Below are positions 1-7,218 of a DNA stretch of 9,566 nucleotides, piece by piece. Below the pieces are notes generated by a model, which saw only the letters and a program-made list of their open reading frames with translations, was not told where the DNA came from and did not search any database. The DNA is from an uncultured Ruminococcus sp. (lineage in GTDB: Bacteria; Bacillota; Clostridia; Oscillospirales; CAG-272), in assembly GCA_902778205.1 (NCBI GenBank), contig CACYWX010000166.1:1-9566 (forward strand), in the 5' to 3' direction. The stretch's first letter is position 1; every line of letters begins with the position of its first letter. The position numbers and the translations under genes are program-made.

Positions 1-1
1 G

Positions 2-130
2 GAGAGCGCGGTCCGGGAGATCACGGGGGACGAACGGACTGCGGAGATTGCGCGGATCATCGGCGGCATCGACGTGACGGAGAAGCAGACCGAGGCCGCG
101 GAGGAAATGCTGGCGAAAAACAGAAAATAA
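2..130 (+). CDS. recN: RecN, DNA repair ATPase, C-terminal end only
   Basis: This is the last 42 codons of a gene that begins left of the window. The readable tail has the pattern R-T-A-E-I-A-R-I-I-G-G, then D-V-T-E, then A-A-E-E-M-L, and ends in a short basic tail and TAA. That matches the extreme C-terminus of RecN, where an ARM(L/I)GG motif is followed by T-x(n)-A-x-E-ML. RecN is an SMC-like cytoplasmic ATPase that acts early in double-strand break repair. The ATP-binding head motifs and the coiled coil lie outside the window, so the call rests on this short tail alone. The stop codon sits inside the left arm of an inverted repeat (128-152). No closer alternative family comes to mind. Confidence 0.75.
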   Translation, partial: ESAVREITGDERTAEIARIIGGIDVTEKQTEAAEEMLAKNRK

Positions 131-152
131 TCCGGCACAGCGGTCCGGATTA
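128..152 (+). terminator. 8-bp inverted repeat after recN, possible weak terminator
   Basis: The arms TAATCCGG (128-135) and CCGGATTA (145-152) are perfectly complementary, with a 9-nt loop. The left arm includes the recN stop codon. The sequence that follows (CCCATATTATCATT) is AT-rich but has no uninterrupted T run. This could be an inefficient terminator, an mRNA-end stabilising hairpin or a protein-binding palindrome. If it terminates, a tyrS promoter must lie within the remaining 41 nt or read through from recN. No convincing -35/-10 pair is visible, only a TATTAT at 157-162. Confidence 0.4.
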
Positions 153-178
153 CCCATATTATCATTCAACATCAACAG

Positions 179-183
179 AGGAG
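179..183 (+). promoter_or_regulatory. Ribosome binding site of tyrS
   Basis: AGGAG lies in a longer purine run (177-188), 10 nt upstream of the ATG at 194. This fixes the tyrS start, and no in-frame alternative with a comparable site is seen nearby. Confidence 0.8.
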
Positions 184-193
184 AGAGAATCCC

Positions 194-1417
194 ATGGGCA
201 TCTATGAAGAACTGAAGGCGCGCGGGTTGATCGCGCAGGTGACGGACGAGGAAGAGATCCGGAATATGGTGAACGCGGGTCGTGCGAAGTTCTATATCGG
301 CTTCGACTGCACCGCCGACTCCCTGACCGCCGGCCATTTCATGGCGCTGACCCTTATGAAGCGTCTGCAGCAGGCGGGCAACCAGCCCATCGCCCTGATC
401 GGCGGCGGCACCACCATGATCGGCGACCCCTCCGGCCGGACCGACATGCGTAAAATGCTCACCAGAGAGGACATCGACCACAACGCCGAGTGCTTCCGCC
501 GTCAGATGGAGCGGTTCATTGACTTCGGCGAAGGCAAGGCCCAGATGGTGAACAACGCCGACTGGCTCCTGGATCTGAACTACGTGGAGCTTCTGCGCGA
601 GGTGGGCGCGTGCTTCTCCGTCAACAACATGCTGCGGGCGGAGTGCTACAAGCAGAGAATGGAGCGCGGCCTGTCCTTCTTCGAGTTCAACTACATGATC
701 ATGCAGTCCTACGATTTCTACTACCTGTTCCAGAAGTACGGCTGCAACATGCAGTTCGGCGGCGACGACCAGTGGTCCAACATGCTGGGCGGCACGGAGC
801 TGATCCGGAAGAAGCTGGGCAAGGACGCCCACGCCATGACCATCACCCTCCTGACGGATTCCCAGGGCAAAAAGATGGGCAAGACCGCCGGAAACGCCGT
901 GTGGCTGGATCCCAACAAGACCTCTCCCTTCGAGTTCTATCAGTACTGGCGGAACGTGGGCGACGCGGACGTCATGAAGTGCATCCGCATGCTGACCTTC
1001 CTGCCCCTGGAGCAGATCGACGAGATGGACAAATGGGAGGGCAGCGAGCTGAACCGCGCCAAGGAGATCCTGGCTTTCGAGCTGACGAAGCTGGTCCACG
1101 GCGAGGAGGAGGCGAAGAAGGCGGGGGCGGCCGCGAAGGCTCTGTTTGCGGGCGGCGCGGACAATTCCAACATGCCCACAACGACTCTGACGGACGCCGA
1201 TTTCACCGACGGAAAGATCACCGTCATCGATCTTCTGGTGAAGTCCGGCCTTTGCACCACCAATTCCGACGCCCGCCGCACCATCCAGCAGGGCGGAGCC
1301 GTCATCGGGGAGGAGAAGGTCTCCGACGTGAAGGCCGCGGTGGAGGAAGCCCGGTTCGGCGGCGACGGACTGATCCTGCGCAAGGGCAAGAAGAACTTCC
1401 ACAAGTTCACGAAGTAA
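194..1417 (+). CDS. tyrS: Tyrosine--tRNA ligase (TyrRS)
   Basis: This class I aminoacyl-tRNA synthetase charges tRNA-Tyr with tyrosine using ATP in the cytoplasm. The product is 407 residues, normal for bacterial TyrRS. The N-terminal Rossmann domain has the YIGFD strand (34-38) and the TADSL-TAGH signature (40-48), in which the HIGH motif appears as T45-A-G-H48. It also has IGDPSGR (76-82), which follows the GGGTT loop. The tyrosine-binding region is seen as QFGGDDQWSN. The KMSKS loop is K227-M-G-K-T231, again the variant form of this TyrRS subgroup. A C-terminal S4 RNA-binding domain covers roughly residues 345-407. The gene starts the compact run and is followed after 1 nt by the HAD phosphatase. 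There is no room for a T-box leader in the 63-nt upstream gap. Function is confidently assigned. Confidence 0.97.
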   Translation: MGIYEELKARGLIAQVTDEEEIRNMVNAGRAKFYIGFDCTADSLTAGHFMALTLMKRLQQAGNQPIALIGGGTTMIGDPSGRTDMRKMLTREDIDHNAECFRRQMERFIDFGEGKAQMVNNADWLLDLNYVELLREVGACFSVNNMLRAECYKQRMERGLSFFEFNYMIMQSYDFYYLFQKYGCNMQFGGDDQWSNMLGGTELIRKKLGKDAHAMTITLLTDSQGKKMGKTAGNAVWLDPNKTSPFEFYQYWRNVGDADVMKCIRMLTFLPLEQIDEMDKWEGSELNRAKEILAFELTKLVHGEEEAKKAGAAAKALFAGGADNSNMPTTTLTDADFTDGKITVIDLLVKSGLCTTNSDARRTIQQGGAVIGEEKVSDVKAAVEEARFGGDGLILRKGKKNFHKFTK

Positions 1418-1418
1418 G

Positions 1419-2132
1419 ATGAAACGGTACGACATCCTGCTCTTCGACGCGGACAACACGCTCTTCGACTTCAGCCGGTGCGAGTACGAGGCGTTCCGGG
1501 AGACGGCGCGGCAGGGAGGGTTCTCCTTTTCGTACTCCCTGTACGAGCGGTACTCCCGGATCAACGACGGACTCTGGAAGCGGCTGGAGAAAAAAGAGAT
1601 CACGCTGGATTTTCTGAAGGCCGAGCGGTTCCGTCTCCTGCTCCTCTCCATGGGGGAGCCCGAGGGAGACGAAACCGCTGAGAGAGCGGCGTTTCTCCGG
1701 GACGTCTACATGGATTCCCTGGCGGGACAGGCGGTCCTGATCCCGGGCGCCATGGAGCTGTGCCGGGAGCTGGCCGGGGAGTACGAGCTGTATATCGTCA
1801 CCAACGGCATCTCAAAGATCCAGCGGAGCCGCTTCGCAAAATCCGGACTGGAGCCGTATTTCCGGGGCATGTTCGTGTCCGAGGAGATCGGCGTCCAGAA
1901 GCCGGAAAAGGCATATTTCGACGCGGTGTTCTCCGCTCTCGGCAATCCGGAGAAATCAAGGGTGCTGATGATCGGCGACTCCCTGACCTCCGACGCGGAC
2001 GGCGCGATCGGGTACGGGCTGGACTTCTGCCGCTTCAATCCCGGCGGACTGCCGGACGAAGGGCGCGCTCTCACATATACTGTAAAAAAACTGTCCGAAG
2101 TGAAGGACATTCTCGGAGGGACGACATCATGA
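1419..2132 (+). CDS. yjjG: YjjG-family HAD phosphatase (non-canonical pyrimidine nucleotidase)
   Basis: This is a haloacid dehalogenase superfamily phosphatase of 237 residues. Motif I is FDADNT, with nucleophile D10 and acid/base D12. Motif II is VTNG (T128, N129), motif III is K161 in QKPEK, and motif IV is GDSLTSD (D187, D192). All four catalytic motifs are intact. The helical cap between motifs I and II (about residues 18-100), with NDGLWKRLE and a following LKAERF segment, resembles the YjjG subfamily (HAD-IA). YjjG enzymes dephosphorylate nucleoside monophosphates, including damaged pyrimidine nucleotides, and so help keep abnormal nucleotides out of DNA. That substrate is inferred from the family; another small phosphoester is possible. 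The ATG lies 1 nt after the tyrS stop with no strong ribosome binding site, which suggests translational coupling. Its stop overlaps the murB start as ATGA. Confidence 0.85.
   Translation: MKRYDILLFDADNTLFDFSRCEYEAFRETARQGGFSFSYSLYERYSRINDGLWKRLEKKEITLDFLKAERFRLLLLSMGEPEGDETAERAAFLRDVYMDSLAGQAVLIPGAMELCRELAGEYELYIVTNGISKIQRSRFAKSGLEPYFRGMFVSEEIGVQKPEKAYFDAVFSALGNPEKSRVLMIGDSLTSDADGAIGYGLDFCRFNPGGLPDEGRALTYTVKKLSEVKDILGGTTS
2115..2119 (+). promoter_or_regulatory. Ribosome binding site of murB
   Basis: GGAGG lies 9 nt before the ATG at 2129. This selects 2129 as the start: the same reading frame stays open upstream to about 1760, but that region is the coding sequence of the HAD gene in another frame. 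Confidence 0.8.
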
Positions 2133-3055
2133 CGGACACTGTGCGGGCGCTGGCCGGGGATCTGAACGCTTATGCCGCGGAGGGCGGATGCCTGACCGTG
2201 CTTGTGGACGAACCCATGAGCCGGCACACCTCCTTTCACATCGGCGGACCGGCGGGACTGTATCTGGTGCCGGGTTGCCGGGACGCCCTGGTCCGGGTCC
2301 TGACCGCCGCCCGGGAGCGCGGAGTGCGGACGTATCTTCTCGGCAACGGGACCAACGTTCTGTTCGACGACGCGGGCTACGACGGCGCGGTGGTGTCCCT
2401 GACCGGGATGGACCATATCGCTGTGGGTGAGGACGGTCTTGTGACGGCGGAGGCGGGCGCGTCCCTGTCCTCGGTCTGCAAGGCGGCGCGGGACGCGGGT
2501 CTGACCGGGCTGGAGTTCGCGTTCGGTATTCCCGGATCCGCAGGAGGCGCCGTTGTGATGAACGCGGGCGCGTACGGCGGGGAGACGGCGCAGGTGCTGG
2601 AGGCCAGCGAGTATCTGGATCCCCGGACCATGGAGGCCGGACGGCTGTCCCTGGAGGAGCACTCCTACGGTTACCGGGACAGCGTCTACCGGCACACGGA
2701 CCGGATTGTGCTGTCGGCCTCCTTCCGGCTGAAGCCGGGAAGCCGGGAGGACATCGCCGCGGCCATGAGCGATTATGCCTCCCGCCGCGTGTCGAAGCAG
2801 CCCCTGGAGTATCCCAGCGCTGGTTCCGTCTTCAAGCGTCCTGCAGGGCGTTTCGTCGGGCAGATGGTGGAGGAGAGCGGGCTCAAGGGATACCGGATCG
2901 GCGGCGCGGAGGTTTCCGAAAAGCACGCCGGGTTCATCGTAAACCGCGGAGGCGCCACCTGCCGGGACGTGCTGGCTCTGGTGGAGCACATCCGGGAGAC
3001 GGTGCGGAAAAACTACGGCGTGGAGCTGGAATGCGAGATCATTCACGTGACCTGA
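2129..3055 (+). CDS. murB: UDP-N-acetylenolpyruvoylglucosamine reductase (MurB)
   Basis: MurB is an FAD-dependent cytoplasmic enzyme. It uses NADPH to reduce UDP-GlcNAc-enolpyruvate to UDP-MurNAc, the second committed step of peptidoglycan precursor synthesis. The product is 308 residues, typical of the shorter (type II) MurB of Gram-positive bacteria. Visible signatures are HTSFHIGGPA near the N-terminus and the FAD-binding GNGTN (72-76). Others are the GLEFAFGIPGSAGGAVVMNAG segment around I134, and YGYRDSVYR in the substrate-binding domain. The catalytic serine is S233 in SAGSVFKRP, and the C-terminal catalytic glutamate is probably E303. KHAGFIVN and the final helix complete the domain. 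The start overlaps the preceding stop (ATGA) and has its own strong ribosome binding site. whiA begins 1 nt after its stop, whereas rapZ and yvcK often follow murB in Clostridia. Confidence 0.97.
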   Translation: MTDTVRALAGDLNAYAAEGGCLTVLVDEPMSRHTSFHIGGPAGLYLVPGCRDALVRVLTAARERGVRTYLLGNGTNVLFDDAGYDGAVVSLTGMDHIAVGEDGLVTAEAGASLSSVCKAARDAGLTGLEFAFGIPGSAGGAVVMNAGAYGGETAQVLEASEYLDPRTMEAGRLSLEEHSYGYRDSVYRHTDRIVLSASFRLKPGSREDIAAAMSDYASRRVSKQPLEYPSAGSVFKRPAGRFVGQMVEESGLKGYRIGGAEVSEKHAGFIVNRGGATCRDVLALVEHIRETVRKNYGVELECEIIHVT

Positions 3056-3056
3056 C

Positions 3057-3782
3057 ATGAGGGAGAGCTTTTCTCAGAAAGTAAAAAATCAGACGGCGGC
3101 GGCGGAGATCCGGAAGAAATGCTGCCGCCATACTTTATCCGATATGGCGGTGGACGCCGTGCCCGGTCCGGAGAGGCTCCGGGACATCTGGGAGAAATGC
3201 CGGTGCGATGGGTGCCGGGCCGTGTTCTTCCGGGAGCTGTTCCGGATCTGCGGCTCCGTGACGGATCCGAAGAAGTCCTATCAGCTGGACTTCTCCCTGG
3301 AGGATCCGGAGTCCGCGGTTTTTCTGCGGGACTGCCTCGGGGAGGCCGGGTTTTCCTTCGGATCCTCCGTCCGGAAGGGGAGATCGGTCCTGTGGCTGAG
3401 GGACAGCGGTTCGGTGGAGGATTTTCTCGCCTATCTGGGCGCGACCTCCGCCTCCTTTGACGTGATGAACGCCAAGATCGACCGGGAATTCCGCGGGAAC
3501 GTGAATCGGCAGGTCAATTTCGACACCGCCAACATCGAAAAGCAGCTGAAGGCCGTGCGGAAATACGCGGATGCCGTGGAGTGCCTGAAGGCCGCCGGGC
3601 GGTACGACCTGCTCCCGGAGGATCTGCGGCTCACCGGGGACCTGCGGGTCGCCAACGAGCAGCTGAATCTGGAGGAGCTGGGAAAGCTCCACGATCCGCC
3701 CATCTCCAAGTCCGGCGTGAAGCACCGGCTGGAGAAGATTCTGCGGGCGGCGGAGGAGCTGGAGGAGGAATCCGGGACGTAA
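3057..3782 (+). CDS. whiA: WhiA-like DNA-binding regulator, short form
   Basis: WhiA proteins have a LAGLIDADG-homing-endonuclease-like region joined to a C-terminal helix-turn-helix. They affect sporulation-septation genes in actinobacteria and cell division or growth in Firmicutes. Family features seen here are the N-terminal SFSQKVK and CC pair (C22, C23), then FFRELFRICGSVTDPKKSYQL (about 56-76), the second LAGLIDADG-like half. They continue with RGNVNRQVNFDTAN in the middle. The HTH follows as L-E-E-L-G-K-L, then D213-P-P-I-S-K-S-G-V, K-H-R-L. The oddity is length: 241 residues against roughly 310 for most WhiA. The loss falls in the first LAGLIDADG-like half, where about 20 unrelated residues link CCRHTL to KCRCDGCR. 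The ORF is otherwise uninterrupted. The start is 1 nt after murB, without a clear ribosome binding site. Regulatory targets cannot be read from this window. Confidence 0.9.
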   Translation: MRESFSQKVKNQTAAAEIRKKCCRHTLSDMAVDAVPGPERLRDIWEKCRCDGCRAVFFRELFRICGSVTDPKKSYQLDFSLEDPESAVFLRDCLGEAGFSFGSSVRKGRSVLWLRDSGSVEDFLAYLGATSASFDVMNAKIDREFRGNVNRQVNFDTANIEKQLKAVRKYADAVECLKAAGRYDLLPEDLRLTGDLRVANEQLNLEELGKLHDPPISKSGVKHRLEKILRAAEELEEESGT

Positions 3783-3805
3783 GGAAGGCCGTTCTTCCGC
3801 TTCGT
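3777..3805 (+). other. Imperfect hairpin in the whiA-dnaE gap
   Basis: GGAAG (3783-3787) pairs with CTTCC (3794-3798) around a 6-nt loop. Outer partial pairing of ACG (3777-3779) with CGT (3803-3805) overlaps the whiA stop codon. No T run follows, so it is not a classic terminator. It may be an RNA processing or stability element, or chance. The rest of the 55-nt gap holds the dnaE ribosome binding site. Confidence 0.25.
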
Positions 3806-3826
3806 TTCCGGGATCATGGATATATG

Positions 3827-3831
3827 GGAGG
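3827..3831 (+). promoter_or_regulatory. Ribosome binding site of dnaE
   Basis: GGAGG lies 6 nt before the ATG at 3838 and supports that start. The start is further supported by the immediately following PHP-domain motif HLHLHSEYS, expected at the very N-terminus of DnaE. Confidence 0.8.
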
Positions 3832-3837
3832 CGTGAC

Positions 3838-6800
3838 ATGCCGGATTTTGTTCATCTGCATCTGCACAGCGAATACAGCCTGCTGGACGGCGCGTGCCGA
3901 ATCGCGGACATCCCGAAGGCAGCAAAGGCCGCGGGACAGAACGCCGTCGCCATCACCGACCACGGGAACATGTACGGCGTGGTGGAGTTCTACAAGGCCT
4001 GCCGGGCCGAGGGGATCAAGCCCATCATCGGATGCGAGGTCTACGTGGCCCGGAGAAGCCGGTTTGACCGGGAACGGGAGCTGGACGCCTCCTCCAACCA
4101 TCTGATCCTCCTTGTGAAGGACGAAATCGGATACGCCAACCTCATTACTCTGGTCTCCAAGGGCTTTACCGAGGGCTTTTATTCCAGACCCCGCATCGAC
4201 ACGGAGCTTCTGGAGGAGCACGCGGAGGGCCTTGTCTGTCTGTCGGCCTGTCTGGCCGGGAACATCCCGCGGCTGATCGTGGCCGGGGAATACGTCAAGG
4301 CCGAGGAATACGCCCTCCGTCTGGACCGCGCCTTCGGACGGGGCAATTTCTATCTGGAGATCCAGGACCACGGACTCCGGGACGACGACGTGGTGAACGA
4401 GGGGATCCGCCGCCTGTCCGCCCGCACCGGCATTCCCATGGCCGCCACCAACGACGTCCACTATATCAAGAAGACCGACGCGGACACCCAGGCCATTCTC
4501 ATGTGCATCCAGACGGGGAACGTGATCTCCGACGGCCGTCCCATCGGCTTCGAGACCGACGAGTTTTATTTCAAGAGCTCGGCGGACATGGCCCGTCTGT
4601 TCCGTGACTACGAGGGAGCGGTGGAGAACACCCAGAAAATCGCCGACATGTGCTCCTACGACTTCGAGTTCGGCAAGATCAAGCTGCCCCGTTACGAGCC
4701 CGAAAACGGCATGAAGCCCGACGAATTTCTCCGCTCCCTGGCCCTGGCCGGACTGGAAAAGCGCGTCGGGGATGGGCACATCGTATTCGACGAAAAGCAC
4801 CCCCGGGAGGTGTACGAGCAGAGGATCGCCTACGAGCTGTCCGTCATCGGGCAGATGGGATACGCGGAGTATTATCTGATCGTCTGGGACTTCGTCCATG
4901 CGGCGAAGAGCCGGGGCATTCCCGTGGGACCGGGGCGAGGCTCCGGGGCGGGCTCTCTGGTGGCGTATCTGGTGGGCATCACCGACATCGACTCCATCCG
5001 CTTCGATCTGCTGTTCGAGCGGTTTCTGAATCCGGAGCGGGTCAGCATGCCGGACTTCGACATCGATTTCTGCTACGACCGCCGGGATGAGGCCATCGCC
5101 TCTGTGCGGGAGCAATACGGGGACGACCGGCCGGCGCAGATCGTGACCTTCGGGACCCTGGCCGCCCGCGCCGCTGTCCGGGACGTGGGACGGGCCCTGG
5201 GCATGGGGTACGGGGACGTGGACGCCGTGGCCAAGCTGATCCCCCAGGAGCTGGGCATGACCCTGGCGAAGGCGCTGGAGAGCGTTCCCGAGCTGAAATC
5301 CCTTTACGAGGACGATGACCGGGTACACCGGCTCATGACCGTCGCCGCACAGCTGGAGGGAATGCCCCGTCACGCCTCCACCCACGCCGCGGGCGTCGTG
5401 ATTACGGACCGGCCCGTGACGGAGTACGTTCCCGTTTCCGTCAATTCCGGCGTGACGGTAACGCAGTTCGATATGGACACGGTGGCGGAGCTGGGACTTC
5501 TGAAGTTCGACTTTCTGGCGCTCCGATACCTGACCATCATCGACGGGGCGGAGCGGGAGATCCGGGAGAGCCGGCCGGACTTCGACCTGACAAAGGTGGA
5601 CATGGCGGATCCCGCCACCTACGACACCATCTCCGCCGGGCGCACGGACGGGGTGTTCCAGCTGGAATCCGCGGGCATGCGCCAAATGCTGACCCAGCTT
5701 CAGCCCCGGAGCCTGGACGACATCATCGCGGCCATCGCCCTGTACCGTCCCGGCCCCATGGATTCCATCCCGAAGTATATCGAGGCGCGCCACGATCCGG
5801 GGAGCATCCGCTACTGCACGCCCCGGCTCGCTCCGATCCTGGACGTGACCTACGGCTGCATCGTGTATCAGGAGCAGGTCATGCAGATCTTCCGGGAGAT
5901 CGCCGGATACTCCTTCGGCCACGCGGACGTGGTGCGGCGCGCCATCTCCAAGAAGAAGCAGGGGGTCCTTGAGAGCGAGCGCCAGTCCTTCATCGACGGG
6001 GCCCGGGAGCGCGGAATCGGGGAGGAGGACGCCGTTGCGCTGTTCGAGGACATCGTGTCCTTCGCCAACTATGCCTTCAACAAGAGCCATGCGGCGGCCT
6101 ACGCGGTGCTGTCCTTCCGAACGGCCTACCTCAAGACCCATTATCCCAAGGAATATCTCTCCGCTCTCTTGACCTCCGTCCGCGGATCCGCCGACAAGAT
6201 CGCGGAATACGCCTCCGACTGCGCCCGTCAGGGGATCCCGGTGCTTCCGCCGGACGTGAACCGGAGCCGGGCGGACTTTCACGCGGAGGAGAGCGGGATC
6301 CGTTTCGGCATGGCCGCTCTGAAAAATGTGGGCGAGGCCTTTGTGTACCGTCTGGTGGAGGAGCGCCGGACCGGAGGGGAATTCCGCGGTCCCGAGGATT
6401 TTCTGACCCGGATGAAGAGGCTGGACATCAACAAGCGGCAGATGGAGACCCTCATCAAATCCGGCAGTCTCGATTCCCTGGGCGTGGCCCGGAGCCGTTG
6501 GCTGGCCGTGTTCGAGAGCCTTCTGGACCGGCAGTCCGCGTCCCGTCAGAGCGATATGGCGGGGCAGATCGGCCTTTTCGAAGGCTCTGCTCCCGCCGCT
6601 CTTCCGAAGGAGCCCGCCATTGAGTTTCCCAATATGGCGGAATTCACCATGCGGGAAAAGCTGGCGCTGGAAAAGGAGAGCTGCGGGCTATACCTGTCCG
6701 GGCATATTCTGGACGACTACCGCCGCCATCTGGATGCCCTGAAGCCCGCCCGCATCCGGGACATTCGCGCCTCCTTCGCCGAGGACGGTGAGGAGGAGGG

Positions 6801-7218
6801 AGGACTCATGGAGCCGTCGGACGCGCCGCGGTACCGGGACAAGAGCCGGGTGACCGTGGCGGGATCCGTGGCGAAGCGGGTGAACAAGGCCACAAAGAAC
6901 GGCGAGCAGATGGCCTTCGTGACGCTGGAGGACGGCTCCGCCTCCATGGAGCTTCTGGTGTTCCCGAAGACGCTGGAGAAATCGCGGTGGTGGCCGTATC
7001 CGGGACGGTCAGTGCGCGGGAGGAGGAGGATCCGAAGCTGCTCTGCGACCGGATGGTGCCCCTGGTGTCCGACGCACAGGCCGCCGACGATCCGGGGGCC
7101 ATCGAAGCCGCCGACGCCGAGCTGGCGGAAGGGAAGACCTCCGGGCGGGCGGGACGGATCGAAAAACCGTCGGAGGAGCGGCGGACCGTCTCCGAAGCAG
7201 AAGCTCCCGCCGCAGTAA
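3838..7218 (+). CDS. dnaE: DNA polymerase III alpha subunit (DnaE), frame broken near its C-terminus
   Basis: DnaE is the catalytic subunit of the replicative C-family polymerase. The N-terminal PHP domain starts with H6-L-H8-L-H10-S and continues with ITDHGN and a GCEVYV strand. The polymerase palm has GPGRGSG (364-370) and PDFDIDF (405-411). D406 and D408 correspond to the two catalytic aspartates, and D558 in KFDFL is the third. LYRPGPMD, YQEQVM and FNKSHAAAYA (fingers) are present. A helix-hairpin-helix region lies near residue 862 (LDINKRQMETLI), and a beta-clamp-binding motif Q-I-G-L-F is at 910-914. The OB fold begins normally (SRVTVAG, AFVTLEDGSASMELLVFPKTLEK) but breaks near 6980. 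Beyond that point this frame encodes an unrelated arginine/proline-rich tail of about 77 residues, ending at 7218. The genuine C-terminus continues in the -1 frame to 7463. Full length without the break would be about 1,215 residues, normal for the family. Confidence 0.93.
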   Translation: MPDFVHLHLHSEYSLLDGACRIADIPKAAKAAGQNAVAITDHGNMYGVVEFYKACRAEGIKPIIGCEVYVARRSRFDRERELDASSNHLILLVKDEIGYANLITLVSKGFTEGFYSRPRIDTELLEEHAEGLVCLSACLAGNIPRLIVAGEYVKAEEYALRLDRAFGRGNFYLEIQDHGLRDDDVVNEGIRRLSARTGIPMAATNDVHYIKKTDADTQAILMCIQTGNVISDGRPIGFETDEFYFKSSADMARLFRDYEGAVENTQKIADMCSYDFEFGKIKLPRYEPENGMKPDEFLRSLALAGLEKRVGDGHIVFDEKHPREVYEQRIAYELSVIGQMGYAEYYLIVWDFVHAAKSRGIPVGPGRGSGAGSLVAYLVGITDIDSIRFDLLFERFLNPERVSMPDFDIDFCYDRRDEAIASVREQYGDDRPAQIVTFGTLAARAAVRDVGRALGMGYGDVDAVAKLIPQELGMTLAKALESVPELKSLYEDDDRVHRLMTVAAQLEGMPRHASTHAAGVVITDRPVTEYVPVSVNSGVTVTQFDMDTVAELGLLKFDFLALRYLTIIDGAEREIRESRPDFDLTKVDMADPATYDTISAGRTDGVFQLESAGMRQMLTQLQPRSLDDIIAAIALYRPGPMDSIPKYIEARHDPGSIRYCTPRLAPILDVTYGCIVYQEQVMQIFREIAGYSFGHADVVRRAISKKKQGVLESERQSFIDGARERGIGEEDAVALFEDIVSFANYAFNKSHAAAYAVLSFRTAYLKTHYPKEYLSALLTSVRGSADKIAEYASDCARQGIPVLPPDVNRSRADFHAEESGIRFGMAALKNVGEAFVYRLVEERRTGGEFRGPEDFLTRMKRLDINKRQMETLIKSGSLDSLGVARSRWLAVFESLLDRQSASRQSDMAGQIGLFEGSAPAALPKEPAIEFPNMAEFTMREKLALEKESCGLYLSGHILDDYRRHLDALKPARIRDIRASFAEDGEEEGGLMEPSDAPRYRDKSRVTVAGSVAKRVNKATKNGEQMAFVTLEDGSASMELLVFPKTLEKSRWWPYPGRSVRGRRRIRSCSATGWCPWCPTHRPPTIRGPSKPPTPSWRKGRPPGGRDGSKNRRRSGGPSPKQKLPPQ

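Noticed and set aside
610..1422. A 270-codon + strand frame inside tyrS
   Set aside because: The product is arginine/histidine/proline-rich low-complexity sequence, as expected from out-of-frame reading of a GC-rich gene, and tyrS is intact.
1706..3058. A 450-codon minus-strand open frame opposite the HAD gene and murB
   Set aside because: This is a GC-driven shadow frame: the two genes on the + strand have intact catalytic motifs over the whole span, and the antisense product has no recognisable domain.
3816..3836. Mini-ORF M-D-I-W-E-A just before dnaE
   Set aside because: No good ribosome binding site precedes it, it overlaps the dnaE site, and six codons arise often by chance.
3814..6282. 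A long minus-strand open frame of 822 codons opposite dnaE
   Set aside because: It lies wholly antisense to well-recognised DnaE domains, has a composition rich in V, G, H, D and L typical of the complement of GC-rich codons, and shows no family motif or ribosome binding site.
6975..6987. Programmed -1 ribosomal frameshift in dnaE
   Set aside because: The bases at the junction (G GAG AAA) do not form an X-XXY-YYZ slippery heptamer, and about eight conserved OB-fold residues are missing, which a ribosomal slip would not explain.
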